Shown here: one piece after another, positions 35,928 through 44,217 of the stretch
How the letters are laid out: the number at the start of each line of letters is the position of its first letter
Position numbering within the stretch: position 1 is the stretch's first letter
NCBI RefSeq assembly: GCF_014651035.1
Contig: NZ_BMWC01000004.1
Location: forward strand, 1 to 64,000
From: Streptomyces lomondensis
Lineage (GTDB): Bacteria > Actinomycetota > Actinomycetes > Streptomycetales > Streptomycetaceae
Length of the DNA stretch: 64,000 nt
Direction: 5' to 3'
Notes under the pieces: generated by a model
Databases searched by the model: none
Told to the model about the DNA's origin: nothing
The model's input: only the letters and a program-made list of their open reading frames with translations
Position numbers and translations under genes: made by a program

Positions 35928-36103
35928 GGCGGGCCCTCCGGAAACCGCGCCCGGCGCGTTCGCCGCCGGGCCGAACGGTGCTGCCCGCAGACGAAGTCCG
36001 TGGACCCCGCTGATCCCGAGCGATCCGGGGCCCTTCCCGAACTTCGCGCACCAGCCGCCGCCCGTCGTGCGCGGCGCCTCGTGCGCTTCTGCGGAGAGAA
36101 CAC
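35928..36103 (+). other. Structured leader region before second EamA gene
   Basis: No further gene is seen. The hairpin at 35949-35971 (GCCCGGCG/CGCCGGGC) lies in the stretch, and GCGGAGAGAA provides the ribosome site for GTG 36104. Confidence 0.45.
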
Positions 36104-37045
36104 GTGTCGAACACCACCTCCGGCCTGCCCGTAGGGCGAGGCCTCCTCTATCTGATCGTCGCCGGTGCCGCCTGGGGCACCGCGGGCGCGGCCGCCTCCC
36201 TGGTCTACCAGGCCAGTGACATGGGGCCGATCGCCCTCTCCTTCTGGCGCTGCGCCGCCGGTCTGGTCCTGCTGCTCGCCGTGCGCCCGCTGCGGCCGCG
36301 CGCCGGTACCCCCGTCCGCGAGCCGTTCGGCCGCCGGGCGCTGCGGGCCGGTGTCACCGGGCTCGGCCTCGCCGTCTTCCAGACGGCCTACTTCGCGGCC
36401 GTCGCCGCCACCGGCCTCGCCGTGGCCACGGTCGTCACCCTGGGCGCGGGGCCCGTCCTCATCGCGCTCGGCGCCCGGCTGACGCTGGCCGAACGCCTGG
36501 GCCGCGGGGGCGCCGCCGCCGTCGCGGGTGCCCTCGCGGGTCTCGCGGTCCTCGTCCTGGGCGGCGGCGGTACGGCCGTACGCCCGTGGGGCGTGCTGCT
36601 CGCGCTGCTGTCTGCGGCCGGGTACTGCGCGATGACCCTGCTCACCCGCCGCTGGGGCCGCGACGGCGACACCGACGCCTCCCGGACGACCGCCGGGGCC
36701 TTCGCCGTCACGAGCCTGTGCCTGCTGCCGTTCGCCCTGGCGGAGGGGCTGCTGCCGCACACCGAGGAGCCCGGGCGGCTCCTGCTTCTCCTGCTGTACG
36801 TCGCCGCCGTGCCCACGGCCCTCGCCTACGGCCTCTACTTCGCGGGGGCGGCCGTCGTACGGTCCGCCACCGTCTCGGTGATCATGCTGCTGGAGCCGGT
36901 GAGCGCGGCCGTGCTGGCCGTGGTCGTGCTCGGTGAGCGGCTGACGGTGGCGACGGTGGCCGGGACCCTGTTGATGCTGGGGTCGGTCGCGGGGCTTGCC
37001 GTGGGGGAGGTGCGGACGCCCAAGGAGCGGGCGGTGCCTGCCTGA
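36104..37045 (+). CDS. EamA-family transporter (second of three)
   Basis: A 313-aa protein with ten predicted helices and two EamA repeats; GTAGAAASLVYQASDMGP marks the first. Substrate unknown. GTG 36104 has GGAGAGAA upstream. A Streptomyces-type interspersed repeat (37075) lies just beyond the stop. Confidence 0.87.
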   Translation: MSNTTSGLPVGRGLLYLIVAGAAWGTAGAAASLVYQASDMGPIALSFWRCAAGLVLLLAVRPLRPRAGTPVREPFGRRALRAGVTGLGLAVFQTAYFAAVAATGLAVATVVTLGAGPVLIALGARLTLAERLGRGGAAAVAGALAGLAVLVLGGGGTAVRPWGVLLALLSAAGYCAMTLLTRRWGRDGDTDASRTTAGAFAVTSLCLLPFALAEGLLPHTEEPGRLLLLLLYVAAVPTALAYGLYFAGAAVVRSATVSVIMLLEPVSAAVLAVVVLGERLTVATVAGTLLMLGSVAGLAVGEVRTPKERAVPA

Positions 37046-37074
37046 CGGCGGCTGCGGGCCGCCGTCGGCCGGCC

Positions 37075-37094
37075 GCGCAGTTCCCCGCGCCCCT
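37075..37094. repeat. Interspersed 20-nt repeat, copy 1
   Basis: GCGCAGTTCCCCGCGCCCCT occurs here and identically at 59364-59383. From memory this sequence is scattered through many Streptomyces genomes near gene ends. Confidence 0.7.
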
Positions 37095-37099
37095 GAAGG

Positions 37100-37798
37100 T
37101 CACCGGTCCAGCAGGTAGGGGGGAAGTGCCGTGTCCGCGGCCAGGGCCGGGTCGGGAACGGGGGTGCCGTACGTCTTCCGCACCGGGACCACACCCGCCC
37201 AGTGCGGAAGACCGAGGTCCTCCGGTTCGTCGTTCACGCCGCCGGTGCGGAGCTTGGCGGAGACCTCGCCCAGGTCCAGGCGGACCACGGCGGTGGCGGC
37301 CAGCTCCTTCTTGTTGGCCGGCCGCGAGTCGGCGGAGCGGCCCGGAACCACGTGGTCGACCAGCGCGTCCAGGGCCTGGCGCTTCTCCTCGGGGTCCGTG
37401 ACGTCGTGGGCGACGCCGTGCACCACCACCGAGCGGTAGTTGATCGAGTGGTGGAAGGCCGAGCGGGCCAGGACCAGTCCGTCGACGTGTGTGACGGTCA
37501 GGCAGACCGGCAGGCCCGGGTCGGCCTGGCCGGCCGCCCGCAGCGGGCGCGACCCCGTCGAGCCGTGCACGTAGAGCCGCTCGCCGACCCGGGCGTACAG
37601 GGTGGGCAGCACGACCGGCGCGCCGTCGCGGACGAAGCCGAGGTGGCAGACGTAGGCCTCGTCGAGTATCGCGTGCACCAGTTCCCTGTCGTACGAGGCC
37701 CGGTTCGGGGAGCGGGTGGGGACGGTGCGGTCGGTCGGTGTGTAGGCGGTGGTGGGCTGCGACGGCGTCTGCGAGGTCCCCTGCATGGCGCTCTCCAT
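37100..37798 (-). CDS. Pyridoxamine 5'-phosphate oxidase-like flavoprotein, MocR partner
   Basis: A 232-aa split-barrel protein: AYVCHLGFVRDGAPVVLP, VHGSTGSRPLR and SINYRSVVVHG are family landmarks for FMN-binding PNPOx-like proteins. It diverges from a MocR-type regulator with only 23 bp between starts and a 12-bp palindrome in the gap, so the two are probably co-regulated and linked to vitamin B6. ATG 37798 or ATG 37786 may start it. Confidence 0.82.
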   Translation of the reverse strand: MESAMQGTSQTPSQPTTAYTPTDRTVPTRSPNRASYDRELVHAILDEAYVCHLGFVRDGAPVVLPTLYARVGERLYVHGSTGSRPLRAAGQADPGLPVCLTVTHVDGLVLARSAFHHSINYRSVVVHGVAHDVTDPEEKRQALDALVDHVVPGRSADSRPANKKELAATAVVRLDLGEVSAKLRTGGVNDEPEDLGLPHWAGVVPVRKTYGTPVPDPALAADTALPPYLLDR

Positions 37799-37810
37799 TG
37801 CACTAGTGCA
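37799..37810. promoter_or_regulatory. Palindrome TGCACTAGTGCA in MocR/PNPOx intergenic region
   Basis: A perfect 12-bp palindrome lies between the divergent starts. CATAAT (37809-37814) forms a -10 for the MocR gene 7 nt before its GTG, so a bound regulator would cover both promoters. Confidence 0.6.
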
Positions 37811-37821
37811 TAATTGGCTTT

Positions 37822-39153
37822 GTGCTAGGAGAGTATCCGATCAGCGGGCGCCGTGCAGCGGACATTTCCGCGAGCATCGAGCGGGCGGTAGGAGCCGGTG
37901 AGCTGCGGCCGGGTCAACTGCTGCCGCCCATGCGGGAGTTGGGGGAGCGGCTGGGAGTGAATCCCAACACGGTCGCGGCCGCGTACCGGACCCTGCGCGA
38001 GCGCGGGGTCATCGAGACCGCGGGCCGGCGCGGCAGCCGGGTGCGGCCGGCGCCTGCCACGACCGGGCGGGACCACATCCGGGTGGACGTCCCCGAGGGC
38101 GTGCGGGACGTGGCGAACGGCAATCCGGACCCGGCGCTGCTGCCGCCGCTCGCGGGCGCGTTCGCGGCGGCCGCCGCCGAGGGCGACCGTGCGCCGGTGC
38201 TCTACGGAGCAGCTCCCGTGGAACCGGAGCTGGCCCGGATCACACGGGCCGGATTCGACGCCGACGGGGTGCCGGACGGGCCGCTCGCCGTGGTCTCCGG
38301 GGCGCTCGACGGCGTCGAACGGGTGCTGGCGGCCCACCTCAAGCCCGGCGACACCGTCGCCGTCGAGGACCCCGGCTGGGGCCGCACCCTCGATCTCGTG
38401 CCGGCGCTCGGCCTGCGGACCGTCCCGGTCGGCATCGACGACGAGGGGCCGCGCGCGGACGACGTGCGCCGGGCGCTGGAGGCCGGGGCGCGGGCCCTGA
38501 TCGTCACGGACCGGGCGCAGAACCCGACCGGTGCCGCGGTGAGCGCCACGCGCGCGCGTGCCCTGCGGTCCGTGCTCCGCGAGCACCCGGAGGTCCTGCT
38601 GATCGAGGACGACCACGGCCACGGCATCGTCGACCTGCCCCTCCACCCCCTGGCCGGCGCCACCCGGCACTGGGCGTTCGTACGTTCGGCCGCCAAGGCC
38701 TACGGCCCCGATCTGCGCCTCGCCCTGCTCACCGGGGACGCCGTCACCGTCGACCGGGTCCGCGGCCGGCAGCGGCTCGGGCCCGGCTGGGTGAGCCGGC
38801 TGATGCAGCGGGCGCTGGTACGGCTGTGGGCCGACGGTGCGGTGGACACGGCCGAGGTGGCGGCGGCGTACGGGCGGCGGAGGGACGCGCTGATCGGCGC
38901 GCTCGACCGGCGCGGTGTCGCGGCGCACGGACGCAGCGGGATGAACGTGTGGGTGCCCGTGCCGGACGAGACCGGCGCCGTCGCCCGGCTGCTGCACGCC
39001 GGCTGGGCGGTCTCCCCCGGCGCCCGCTTCCGGATGAGCGCGCCGCCCGGCATCCGCGTCACCGTCTCGACGCTCGGCGACGACGAGACGGAGGCACTGG
39101 CCGACGCGATCGCCTCGGCACTCGGCCCGGCGCCGGCGCGGAGTTACGTCTGA
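37822..39153 (+). CDS. MocR-type regulator (GntR HTH fused to aminotransferase fold)
   Basis: The 443-aa protein has a GntR winged helix (residues about 7-75, LPPMRELGERLGVNPNTVAAAY) fused to a class I aminotransferase domain whose PLP lysine is in SAAKAYGPDLR. MocR proteins, such as PdxR, use PLP as effector and regulate vitamin B6 or amine genes. The neighbouring PNPOx gene is the likely target. The GTG start appears leaderless. The 3' end overlaps the convergent EamA gene by 10 nt. Confidence 0.88.
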   Translation: MLGEYPISGRRAADISASIERAVGAGELRPGQLLPPMRELGERLGVNPNTVAAAYRTLRERGVIETAGRRGSRVRPAPATTGRDHIRVDVPEGVRDVANGNPDPALLPPLAGAFAAAAAEGDRAPVLYGAAPVEPELARITRAGFDADGVPDGPLAVVSGALDGVERVLAAHLKPGDTVAVEDPGWGRTLDLVPALGLRTVPVGIDDEGPRADDVRRALEAGARALIVTDRAQNPTGAAVSATRARALRSVLREHPEVLLIEDDHGHGIVDLPLHPLAGATRHWAFVRSAAKAYGPDLRLALLTGDAVTVDRVRGRQRLGPGWVSRLMQRALVRLWADGAVDTAEVAAAYGRRRDALIGALDRRGVAAHGRSGMNVWVPVPDETGAVARLLHAGWAVSPGARFRMSAPPGIRVTVSTLGDDETEALADAIASALGPAPARSYV

Positions 39154-40100
39154 GGTGTCCGCCGGGAGTTCGGCCGCACCTGGGTCAGCGCCGCCCCCGT
39201 CAGTACGATCACCGCCCCGACCGGTGTCGACCAGGCGAGCGGCTCACCGAGGAGCGCGAAGCCCGCGGCCGTGGCGATGACCGGGACGAAGTACGTGACC
39301 ATCTGGGCGGTCGTCGGGCCGACCTCGGCGACCAGGCCGTACTGGAGGAGCACGGCGAGGCCCGTGCCCAGGGCGCCCAGGGCGGCGATCGCCAGCAGCG
39401 GCACGACGGACACGCGGGTGGGCAGGGACGTGAACAGCGGGGTGACGACGGCCAGTTGGACCGTCGCGAGCAGCAGCTGCGCGCCGGTCATCGACAGGTG
39501 GGAGTGGCCGGTGCCGGCCAGGGTGCGGCGGACGTAGATCCAGCCGACCGGGTAGCTGAGGGAGGCGAGCAGGGCCAGGGCCGTGCCGGTGGCGTCCAGG
39601 CCGTGGAAGCCCTGCCAGGCGCCCAGCACCGTGAGCACCCCGAGGAAGCCCAGCCCCAGCCCGGCGACCCGCACCCGGGTCGGGCGGTCCTCCGACAGGG
39701 CGACCAGGGACAGCGCCATGCCCCACAGCGGCGAGGTCGCGTTGCAGATGCCCGCCAGCGTGGACGGAATGGTCAGCTCGGCGTACGCGAACAGCGAGAA
39801 CGGCAGGGCGTTGAGCAGGAACGCGGCCACCGCCAGATGCCCCCAGGTGCGGGCCCCGCGCGGGAGCCCCTGGCGGCGCACCGCCATCGCGGCGGCCAGC
39901 ACCGCCGTACCGAACGCCAGCCGGCCGAGCGTGACCTGGAACGGCGCGTACCCCTGGGTGCCCACCTTGATGAGCAGGAAGCTGAAACCCCAGATCAGGG
40001 AGAGGGCGGCGAACCGCAGGCGCCAGTCGAGGCGGGGCGGCCGGGCGCGGTCGGGCGAGGCGGTGGCGACCCGGCTGGAGGCGGTGGTGACGGTGCTCAT
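39144..40100 (-). CDS. EamA-family transporter (third of three)
   Basis: A 318-aa protein with ten helices and two EamA repeats (IWGFSFLLIKVGTQGYAPF opens the first). It is divergent from the LysR gene at 40176, the classic arrangement for an exporter controlled by its adjacent LysR regulator. ATG 40100 precedes a Thr/Ser-rich N-terminal tail; an upstream ATG at 40112 is also in frame. Confidence 0.87.
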   Translation of the reverse strand: MSTVTTASSRVATASPDRARPPRLDWRLRFAALSLIWGFSFLLIKVGTQGYAPFQVTLGRLAFGTAVLAAAMAVRRQGLPRGARTWGHLAVAAFLLNALPFSLFAYAELTIPSTLAGICNATSPLWGMALSLVALSEDRPTRVRVAGLGLGFLGVLTVLGAWQGFHGLDATGTALALLASLSYPVGWIYVRRTLAGTGHSHLSMTGAQLLLATVQLAVVTPLFTSLPTRVSVVPLLAIAALGALGTGLAVLLQYGLVAEVGPTTAQMVTYFVPVIATAAGFALLGEPLAWSTPVGAVIVLTGAALTQVRPNSRRTPQT

Positions 40101-40162
40101 GGACGCCACGATGCGGGAGGAGAACTTCGTAGCACAATCGAGATTTCGCACCCGGTATTGCG

Positions 40163-40176
40163 TAGCATTGCTTACA
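40163..40176 (+). promoter_or_regulatory. -10 box for leaderless lysR gene
   Basis: TAGCAT (40163-40168) ends 7 nt before ATG 40176, and no ribosome site is present. The AT-rich stretch 40120-40175 also contains the divergent promoter. Confidence 0.4.
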
Positions 40177-41078
40177 TGTTGAACCTGGAGCGCCTGCGCA
40201 CCCTCGACGCCCTCGCCCGGCACGGCTCGGTCAGCGGCGCCGCCGAGGGACTGCACATCACGACGTCCGCCGTCTCGCAGCAGATGTCCAAGTTGGAGCG
40301 GGAGGTCGGCCAGCAGCTCCTCGCCAAGAACGGCCGGGGCGTGCGGCTCACCGACGCCGGCCGGCTGCTCGCCGAGCACGCCGCGCGCATCCTGTCCCAG
40401 GTCGAACTCGCCCAGTCCGACCTGGAGGCACAGCGCGGGCAGGTCGTCGGCGAGCTCAGGCTGTCGGCGTTCCCGACGGCCGCGCGCGGCCTGCTCCCGC
40501 TCGCGCTGTCCGCGCTGCGCGAGCGGCACCCGGCGCTGCGCCTGCGCTCCTGCGAGCTGGAGCCGGAGCAGGGCATCGCCGGAGTCGTGCGCGGCGACCT
40601 CGACCTCGCCGTGGTGCTCGACTGGTACAACAAGCCGATGGCACTGCCGGACGGCCTGGTCAAGGCACCGATCCTGGACGACCCGGCCGATGTGGCCATG
40701 CCGGTCGACCACCGGCTCGCAGGGCGTGAGGAGGTGGACCTCGCCGAGTTCGCCGACGACGAGTGGATCACCTGGGGCGAGGGCGAGTTCTGCCACGAGT
40801 GGCTGATGTTCACGCTCCGCTCGAAGGGCATCGAGCCGATCGTCGGCCACCGCGCCGCCGAGACCCACACGCAGCTCGGGCTGGTCGCCGCGGGGCTGGG
40901 CGTGTGCATCGCCCCGCTGCTCGGCCGCCATCCCGTGCCGGCCGGAGTCGTGACCGTCCCCCTCAAGCAACGGGTGCGGCGGCATGTCTACGTCGTCTGG
41001 CGCGCGGACGCCGACCGCCGCCCGTCGATCCGGGTGGCGGTCAAGGCCCTGCGGGCGGCGGGGGAGAGCGTCGGCTGA
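40176..41078 (+). CDS. LysR-family transcriptional regulator
   Basis: A 300-aa regulator with the LysR helix-turn-helix (residues 3-62, SVSGAAEGLHITTSAVSQQM) and a substrate-binding-like effector domain. It probably controls the divergent EamA exporter. The upstream reading frame from 38826 is an antisense artefact; ATG 40176 fits the domain and a leaderless transcript. Confidence 0.9.
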   Translation: MLNLERLRTLDALARHGSVSGAAEGLHITTSAVSQQMSKLEREVGQQLLAKNGRGVRLTDAGRLLAEHAARILSQVELAQSDLEAQRGQVVGELRLSAFPTAARGLLPLALSALRERHPALRLRSCELEPEQGIAGVVRGDLDLAVVLDWYNKPMALPDGLVKAPILDDPADVAMPVDHRLAGREEVDLAEFADDEWITWGEGEFCHEWLMFTLRSKGIEPIVGHRAAETHTQLGLVAAGLGVCIAPLLGRHPVPAGVVTVPLKQRVRRHVYVVWRADADRRPSIRVAVKALRAAGESVG

Positions 41079-41114
41079 GCCTCGGCGACGGCCGCTGCCC
41101 GACCGTCGCGAGGG

Positions 41115-41585
41115 CTACCGCGCGCCCAGCTTGCGGAAGTCCCAGGAGACGATCTTCTCCGGCGTCAGCCGCAGCCAGGCGTGCCGGCCGTCGTGCGGCA
41201 TCTCCTCCATGCGGAAGTTCTTCCGGGCGAACAGCGTCTCCGGCACGTCGAGTTCGGCGCGCAGCTCGCCGGTGCGCGGGATCTCGCCCACGAACTCGAC
41301 GGTGCCCGACAGCTCGACGCCGCGCAGTTCGTCGTACTCCTCGCCGGTGTCGACCACGATCGCCACACGAGGGTCGCGCCGCAGGTCGGTCCACCGCTTG
41401 CTGCGCACGACCGAGTACAGCCACATCGAGGTGCCGTCCCAGGCGAACCACAGCGTGCTCACGTGCGGAGCGCCGTCGGCCGACACCGTGGCGACCCGGC
41501 AGGTGCGCTGCGTGGTCAGGAAATCGTCCAGCTCGCCCGGCGTCATCATGATCTTCCGGCCCCGGCGCTGCTGTGTGACGGTCAT
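41115..41585 (-). CDS. Pyridoxamine 5'-phosphate oxidase/F420-binding split-barrel protein
   Basis: A 156-aa split beta-barrel protein (CRVATVSADGAPHVSTLWFAW, then RRDPRVAIVVDTGEEY). Such small proteins bind FMN, heme or F420; the cofactor is not determined here. AGGGGGAG precedes ATG 41585. A long palindrome lies 29 bp upstream in the divergent space. Confidence 0.85.
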   Translation of the reverse strand: MTVTQQRRGRKIMMTPGELDDFLTTQRTCRVATVSADGAPHVSTLWFAWDGTSMWLYSVVRSKRWTDLRRDPRVAIVVDTGEEYDELRGVELSGTVEFVGEIPRTGELRAELDVPETLFARKNFRMEEMPHDGRHAWLRLTPEKIVSWDFRKLGAR

Positions 41586-41607
41586 GCTCCCCCTCTTTCT
41601 TCACTCA

Positions 41608-41640
41608 CGTCGTGTCAGAGGAGATCCTCTGACATCACGT
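41608..41640. promoter_or_regulatory. Long palindrome between split-barrel and isochorismatase-fold genes
   Basis: GTCAGAGGA (41614-41622) and TCCTCTGAC (41625-41633) form a perfect 9-bp inverted repeat with a 2-bp spacer, and partly matching ACGT arms extend it to about 33 bp. It lies between divergent starts. Confidence 0.6.
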
Positions 41641-41720
41641 CAGAAAAGAATGAGCGCTCTTCCGTCCGTGCGCAACGGTGGCTACGCTCGCCGCCCGGCC
41701 GCCGGCGACAGGGGGAAACC

Positions 41721-42371
41721 GTGCCCTCGTACGAAGCGCTCAGCGAACTCCTCGATCCGGACACCACCGTGCTGCTCACCGTCGAATGCCAGGAGGGCGT
41801 CGTCGGAGCGCACAGCGCACTGCCCGAACTCGCCGGCGAGGCACGCTCCAGCGGCATGCTCGCCAACGTGGCCCGTCTGGTGGCCGCCGCCCACCAGGGC
41901 GGCGTCCAGGTCGTGCACGCCGTCGCCGAGCGCCGGCCCGACGGCCGGGGCGCCGGCCGCAACGCCCGCCTCTTCCGCGCCGCCGCACGCCTGCCCGTCC
42001 AGCAGCTGGCCGGCACGCCGGCGGTGCGGGTCGCCGCCCCGATCGAGGTCGCCGAGGAGGACCTCGTCGTACGGCGCCTGCACGGGCTGTCGCCCCTTCA
42101 GGGCACCGACGTCGACCCGCTGCTGCGCAACCTCGGCTGCCGCACGCTGATCGTCACCGGGGTCTCGGCCAACGTGGCCGTTCCCAACGCCGTGTTCGAC
42201 GCCGTGAACCGCGGCTACACCGCCGTCGTCCCGGCGGACGCCATCGCGGGGGTGCCCTCCGACTACACCCCCGCGATGATCCGCCACACCCTCGCGTTGG
42301 TCGCCACGGTCGCGACCACGGACGAGGTGCTGGCGTGTCTGGAGCGTCCGCGCGGGGTCAGGCTAGCGTGA
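41721..42371 (+). CDS. Isochorismatase-fold protein with altered catalytic residues
   Basis: A 216-aa protein with the isochorismatase/cysteine-hydrolase fold. The usual Asp-Lys-Cys triad is not conserved: the Asp position reads E22 (TVECQEG), the Lys position R118 (VVRRLHG), and the nucleophile position A153 (NVAVPNA). It is probably a non-hydrolytic member or has another activity. CAGGGGGA precedes GTG 41721. The 3' end overlaps the Rieske gene by 14 nt. Confidence 0.82.
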   Translation: MPSYEALSELLDPDTTVLLTVECQEGVVGAHSALPELAGEARSSGMLANVARLVAAAHQGGVQVVHAVAERRPDGRGAGRNARLFRAAARLPVQQLAGTPAVRVAAPIEVAEEDLVVRRLHGLSPLQGTDVDPLLRNLGCRTLIVTGVSANVAVPNAVFDAVNRGYTAVVPADAIAGVPSDYTPAMIRHTLALVATVATTDEVLACLERPRGVRLA

Positions 42372-42831
42372 TGGAGTCGCCGTTCACGGTGATCTGCTTC
42401 GGCTCCAGCGGTTTGACCGCGGGGTCCTTCTTCACGCTGCCGTCGAGGACGGAGAACTGACTGCCGTGGCAGGTGCAGGAGATGATGTCGTCCTTGAGGT
42501 CCACCATCGGGCAGTTCCGGTGGGTGCAGACCGTCGAAAACGCCTTGAACTCGCCCGCGGTCGGCTGCGAGACCACGACCTTCTCTTTCTCGAAGATCTT
42601 GCCGCTGCCTTCGGGGATGTCGGTGGTCTTCGCGAGCGCGGCGCCGCCGGCTCCGGCGGACGAGCCGCCCCCTTCGTTCGTCGCGCCGCCGCCCTGTTCG
42701 GTGGACGAGCCGGACGCCTCGTCGTCCGACCCGCACGCCGTCAGCGCCACGGTGAGCCCCGCCGCGCCGACCGCCGCCACGACGGTACGGCGGCTCGGTC
42801 CCGACACCGGCTGAACTGATTCGCTGGTCAT
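42358..42831 (-). CDS. Rieske [2Fe-2S] Tat lipoprotein
   Basis: The 157-aa protein has a Tat signal (R14, R15) and lipobox LTAC (C33), a Gly/Ser linker, and a Rieske domain with C102-T-H104 and C119-x2-H122 as cluster ligands, plus C107 and C121 as the probable disulfide. It is a membrane-anchored extracellular electron carrier of unknown partner. It resembles small Streptomyces Rieske proteins not tied to the cytochrome bc complex. Confidence 0.92.
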   Translation of the reverse strand: MTSESVQPVSGPSRRTVVAAVGAAGLTVALTACGSDDEASGSSTEQGGGATNEGGGSSAGAGGAALAKTTDIPEGSGKIFEKEKVVVSQPTAGEFKAFSTVCTHRNCPMVDLKDDIISCTCHGSQFSVLDGSVKKDPAVKPLEPKQITVNGDSITLA

Positions 42832-43016
42832 GCTGACGTTCCTTCCGGGGGTTTCGAGATCTGCCGAGAGGTACGGCCCTTGCGGACCGGCTGTTCAGAC
42901 CATGTCGAAATCCTGACCCGTTCGCGGAGCGGGGTAGGTAAAACGGGGCTGTCGGTTCGCTGTCGGGTTCCGGCCCGCCGCCGCGAGGCCGTCGCCGGTG
43001 TTCCCGGGTGCGTCAG

Positions 43017-43029
43017 TAACCTGGGGCGA
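43017..43029 (+). promoter_or_regulatory. -10 box for HipA-like gene
   Basis: TAACCT (43017-43022) ends 6 nt before ATG 43029, suggesting a leaderless transcript for the HipA/DUF3037 pair. Confidence 0.4.
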
Positions 43030-43784
43030 TGCTCAAGGAAGTGATCGCGACCCGTTTCATCGCGCCCCTGCGCGAGGGCGGTTCGCTGCCGGGTCTGGTC
43101 GAGGCGGACGACTTCGGCATGTACGTCCTGAAGTTCACCGGCGCGGGCCAGGGCCGCAAGACGCTCGTCGCCGAGGTGGTCTGCGGGGAGCTGGCCCGCC
43201 GGCTGGGGCTGCGCGTGCCGCGCCTCGTCACGGTCGAGCTCGACGCGGAGCTGGGACTCGGCGAGCCCGACGAGCAGGTGCAGGGGCTGCTGAGGTCCAG
43301 CGGCGGCACCAACCTCGGCATGGACTTCCTCTCCGGCGCGCTCGGCTTCGACCCGCTCGCCTTCCGGGTGAGCCCCGAGGAGGCCGGGCGGATCGTCTGG
43401 TTCGACGCGCTGGTCAACAACGTCGACCGGTCCTGGCGCAACCCCAACCTGCTGATGTGGCAGGGCGAGTTGTGGCTCGTCGACCACGGCGCGACCATGA
43501 TCTGGCACCACAACTGGCGCGGCGCGCAGGCTTCGGCGGCCCGCCCGTACGACGCCTCCGACCACGCGCTGGCGCCCTTCGCGCCCGACACCGCCTCGGC
43601 GGCGGCCGAGTTGGCACCCCGGATCACCGAGCAGCTCCTCGCCGACGTCACCGCGCAGATCCCGGACACCTGGCTGACGGACGAGCCCGGCTTCGACACG
43701 CCGGACGACCTGAGGCAGGCCTACGCGCGGCCGCTGCTCGCCCGGGCCGCCGCCATCCACGACCGCATCCAGGGGATCAAGTGA
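43029..43784 (+). CDS. HipA-like kinase family protein
   Basis: The 251-aa protein has the HipA-type kinase core: DALVNNVDRSWRNPNLL (about residues 128-144) as catalytic loop and LVDHGATM as metal-binding loop. It is shorter than E. coli HipA (440 aa) and lacks its N-terminal subdomain. Function is unknown; kinase activity is inferred. It is translationally coupled to a DUF3037 gene, a pairing I recall from other bacteria. ATG 43029 appears leaderless. Confidence 0.78.
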   Translation: MLKEVIATRFIAPLREGGSLPGLVEADDFGMYVLKFTGAGQGRKTLVAEVVCGELARRLGLRVPRLVTVELDAELGLGEPDEQVQGLLRSSGGTNLGMDFLSGALGFDPLAFRVSPEEAGRIVWFDALVNNVDRSWRNPNLLMWQGELWLVDHGATMIWHHNWRGAQASAARPYDASDHALAPFAPDTASAAAELAPRITEQLLADVTAQIPDTWLTDEPGFDTPDDLRQAYARPLLARAAAIHDRIQGIK

Positions 43785-44194
43785 GCGACCGGCACATCAT
43801 CAAGGGCGGGACCCGCGACCGCCAGGTCTACGAATACGCCCTGCTGCGCGTCGTCCCGCGCATCGAGCGCGGCGAGTGCGTCAACGCCGGGGTGCTCGTC
43901 TACTGCCGTGCCGAGGCCTACGTCGGCGCCCGCACCCACCTCGACGAGGCACGGCTGCTCGCCCTGGACCCGCAGGCGGACGTGGCCGGAGTCCGCGCCG
44001 CCCTGCGGGCCGTCGAGAGCGTCTGCGCGGGCGGCCCCGCGGCCGGCCAGGCCGCGTCCGACGACCCCGGCCGCCGCTTCCGCTGGCTCGTCGCCCCCCG
44101 CTCGACGATCGTCCAGCCCGGCCCCGTCCACACCGGCCTGACCACCGACCCGGCCGCGGAGACGGAACGGTTGCTGGACCTGCTGGTGAGGTGA
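43781..44194 (+). CDS. DUF3037 family protein
   Basis: A 137-aa protein with the DUF3037 hallmark YEYALLRVVPRIERGECVNAG. No catalytic motif is obvious. GTG 43781 overlaps the HipA-like stop by 4 nt, so the two are made in fixed ratio and may form a complex, for example kinase and partner or inhibitor. The function is not known. Confidence 0.82.
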   Translation: MSDRHIIKGGTRDRQVYEYALLRVVPRIERGECVNAGVLVYCRAEAYVGARTHLDEARLLALDPQADVAGVRAALRAVESVCAGGPAAGQAASDDPGRRFRWLVAPRSTIVQPGPVHTGLTTDPAAETERLLDLLVR

Positions 44195-44217
44195 GGGACC
44201 CCACGGCACGCCCTGCG

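Noticed and set aside
36388..37194. Minus-strand frames under the second EamA gene.
   Set aside because: Antisense shadows without start sites or domains.
40984..42150. Plus-strand frame covering the split-barrel gene and isochorismatase-fold gene.
   Set aside because: Ser/Arg-rich shadow crossing the palindromic intergenic region.
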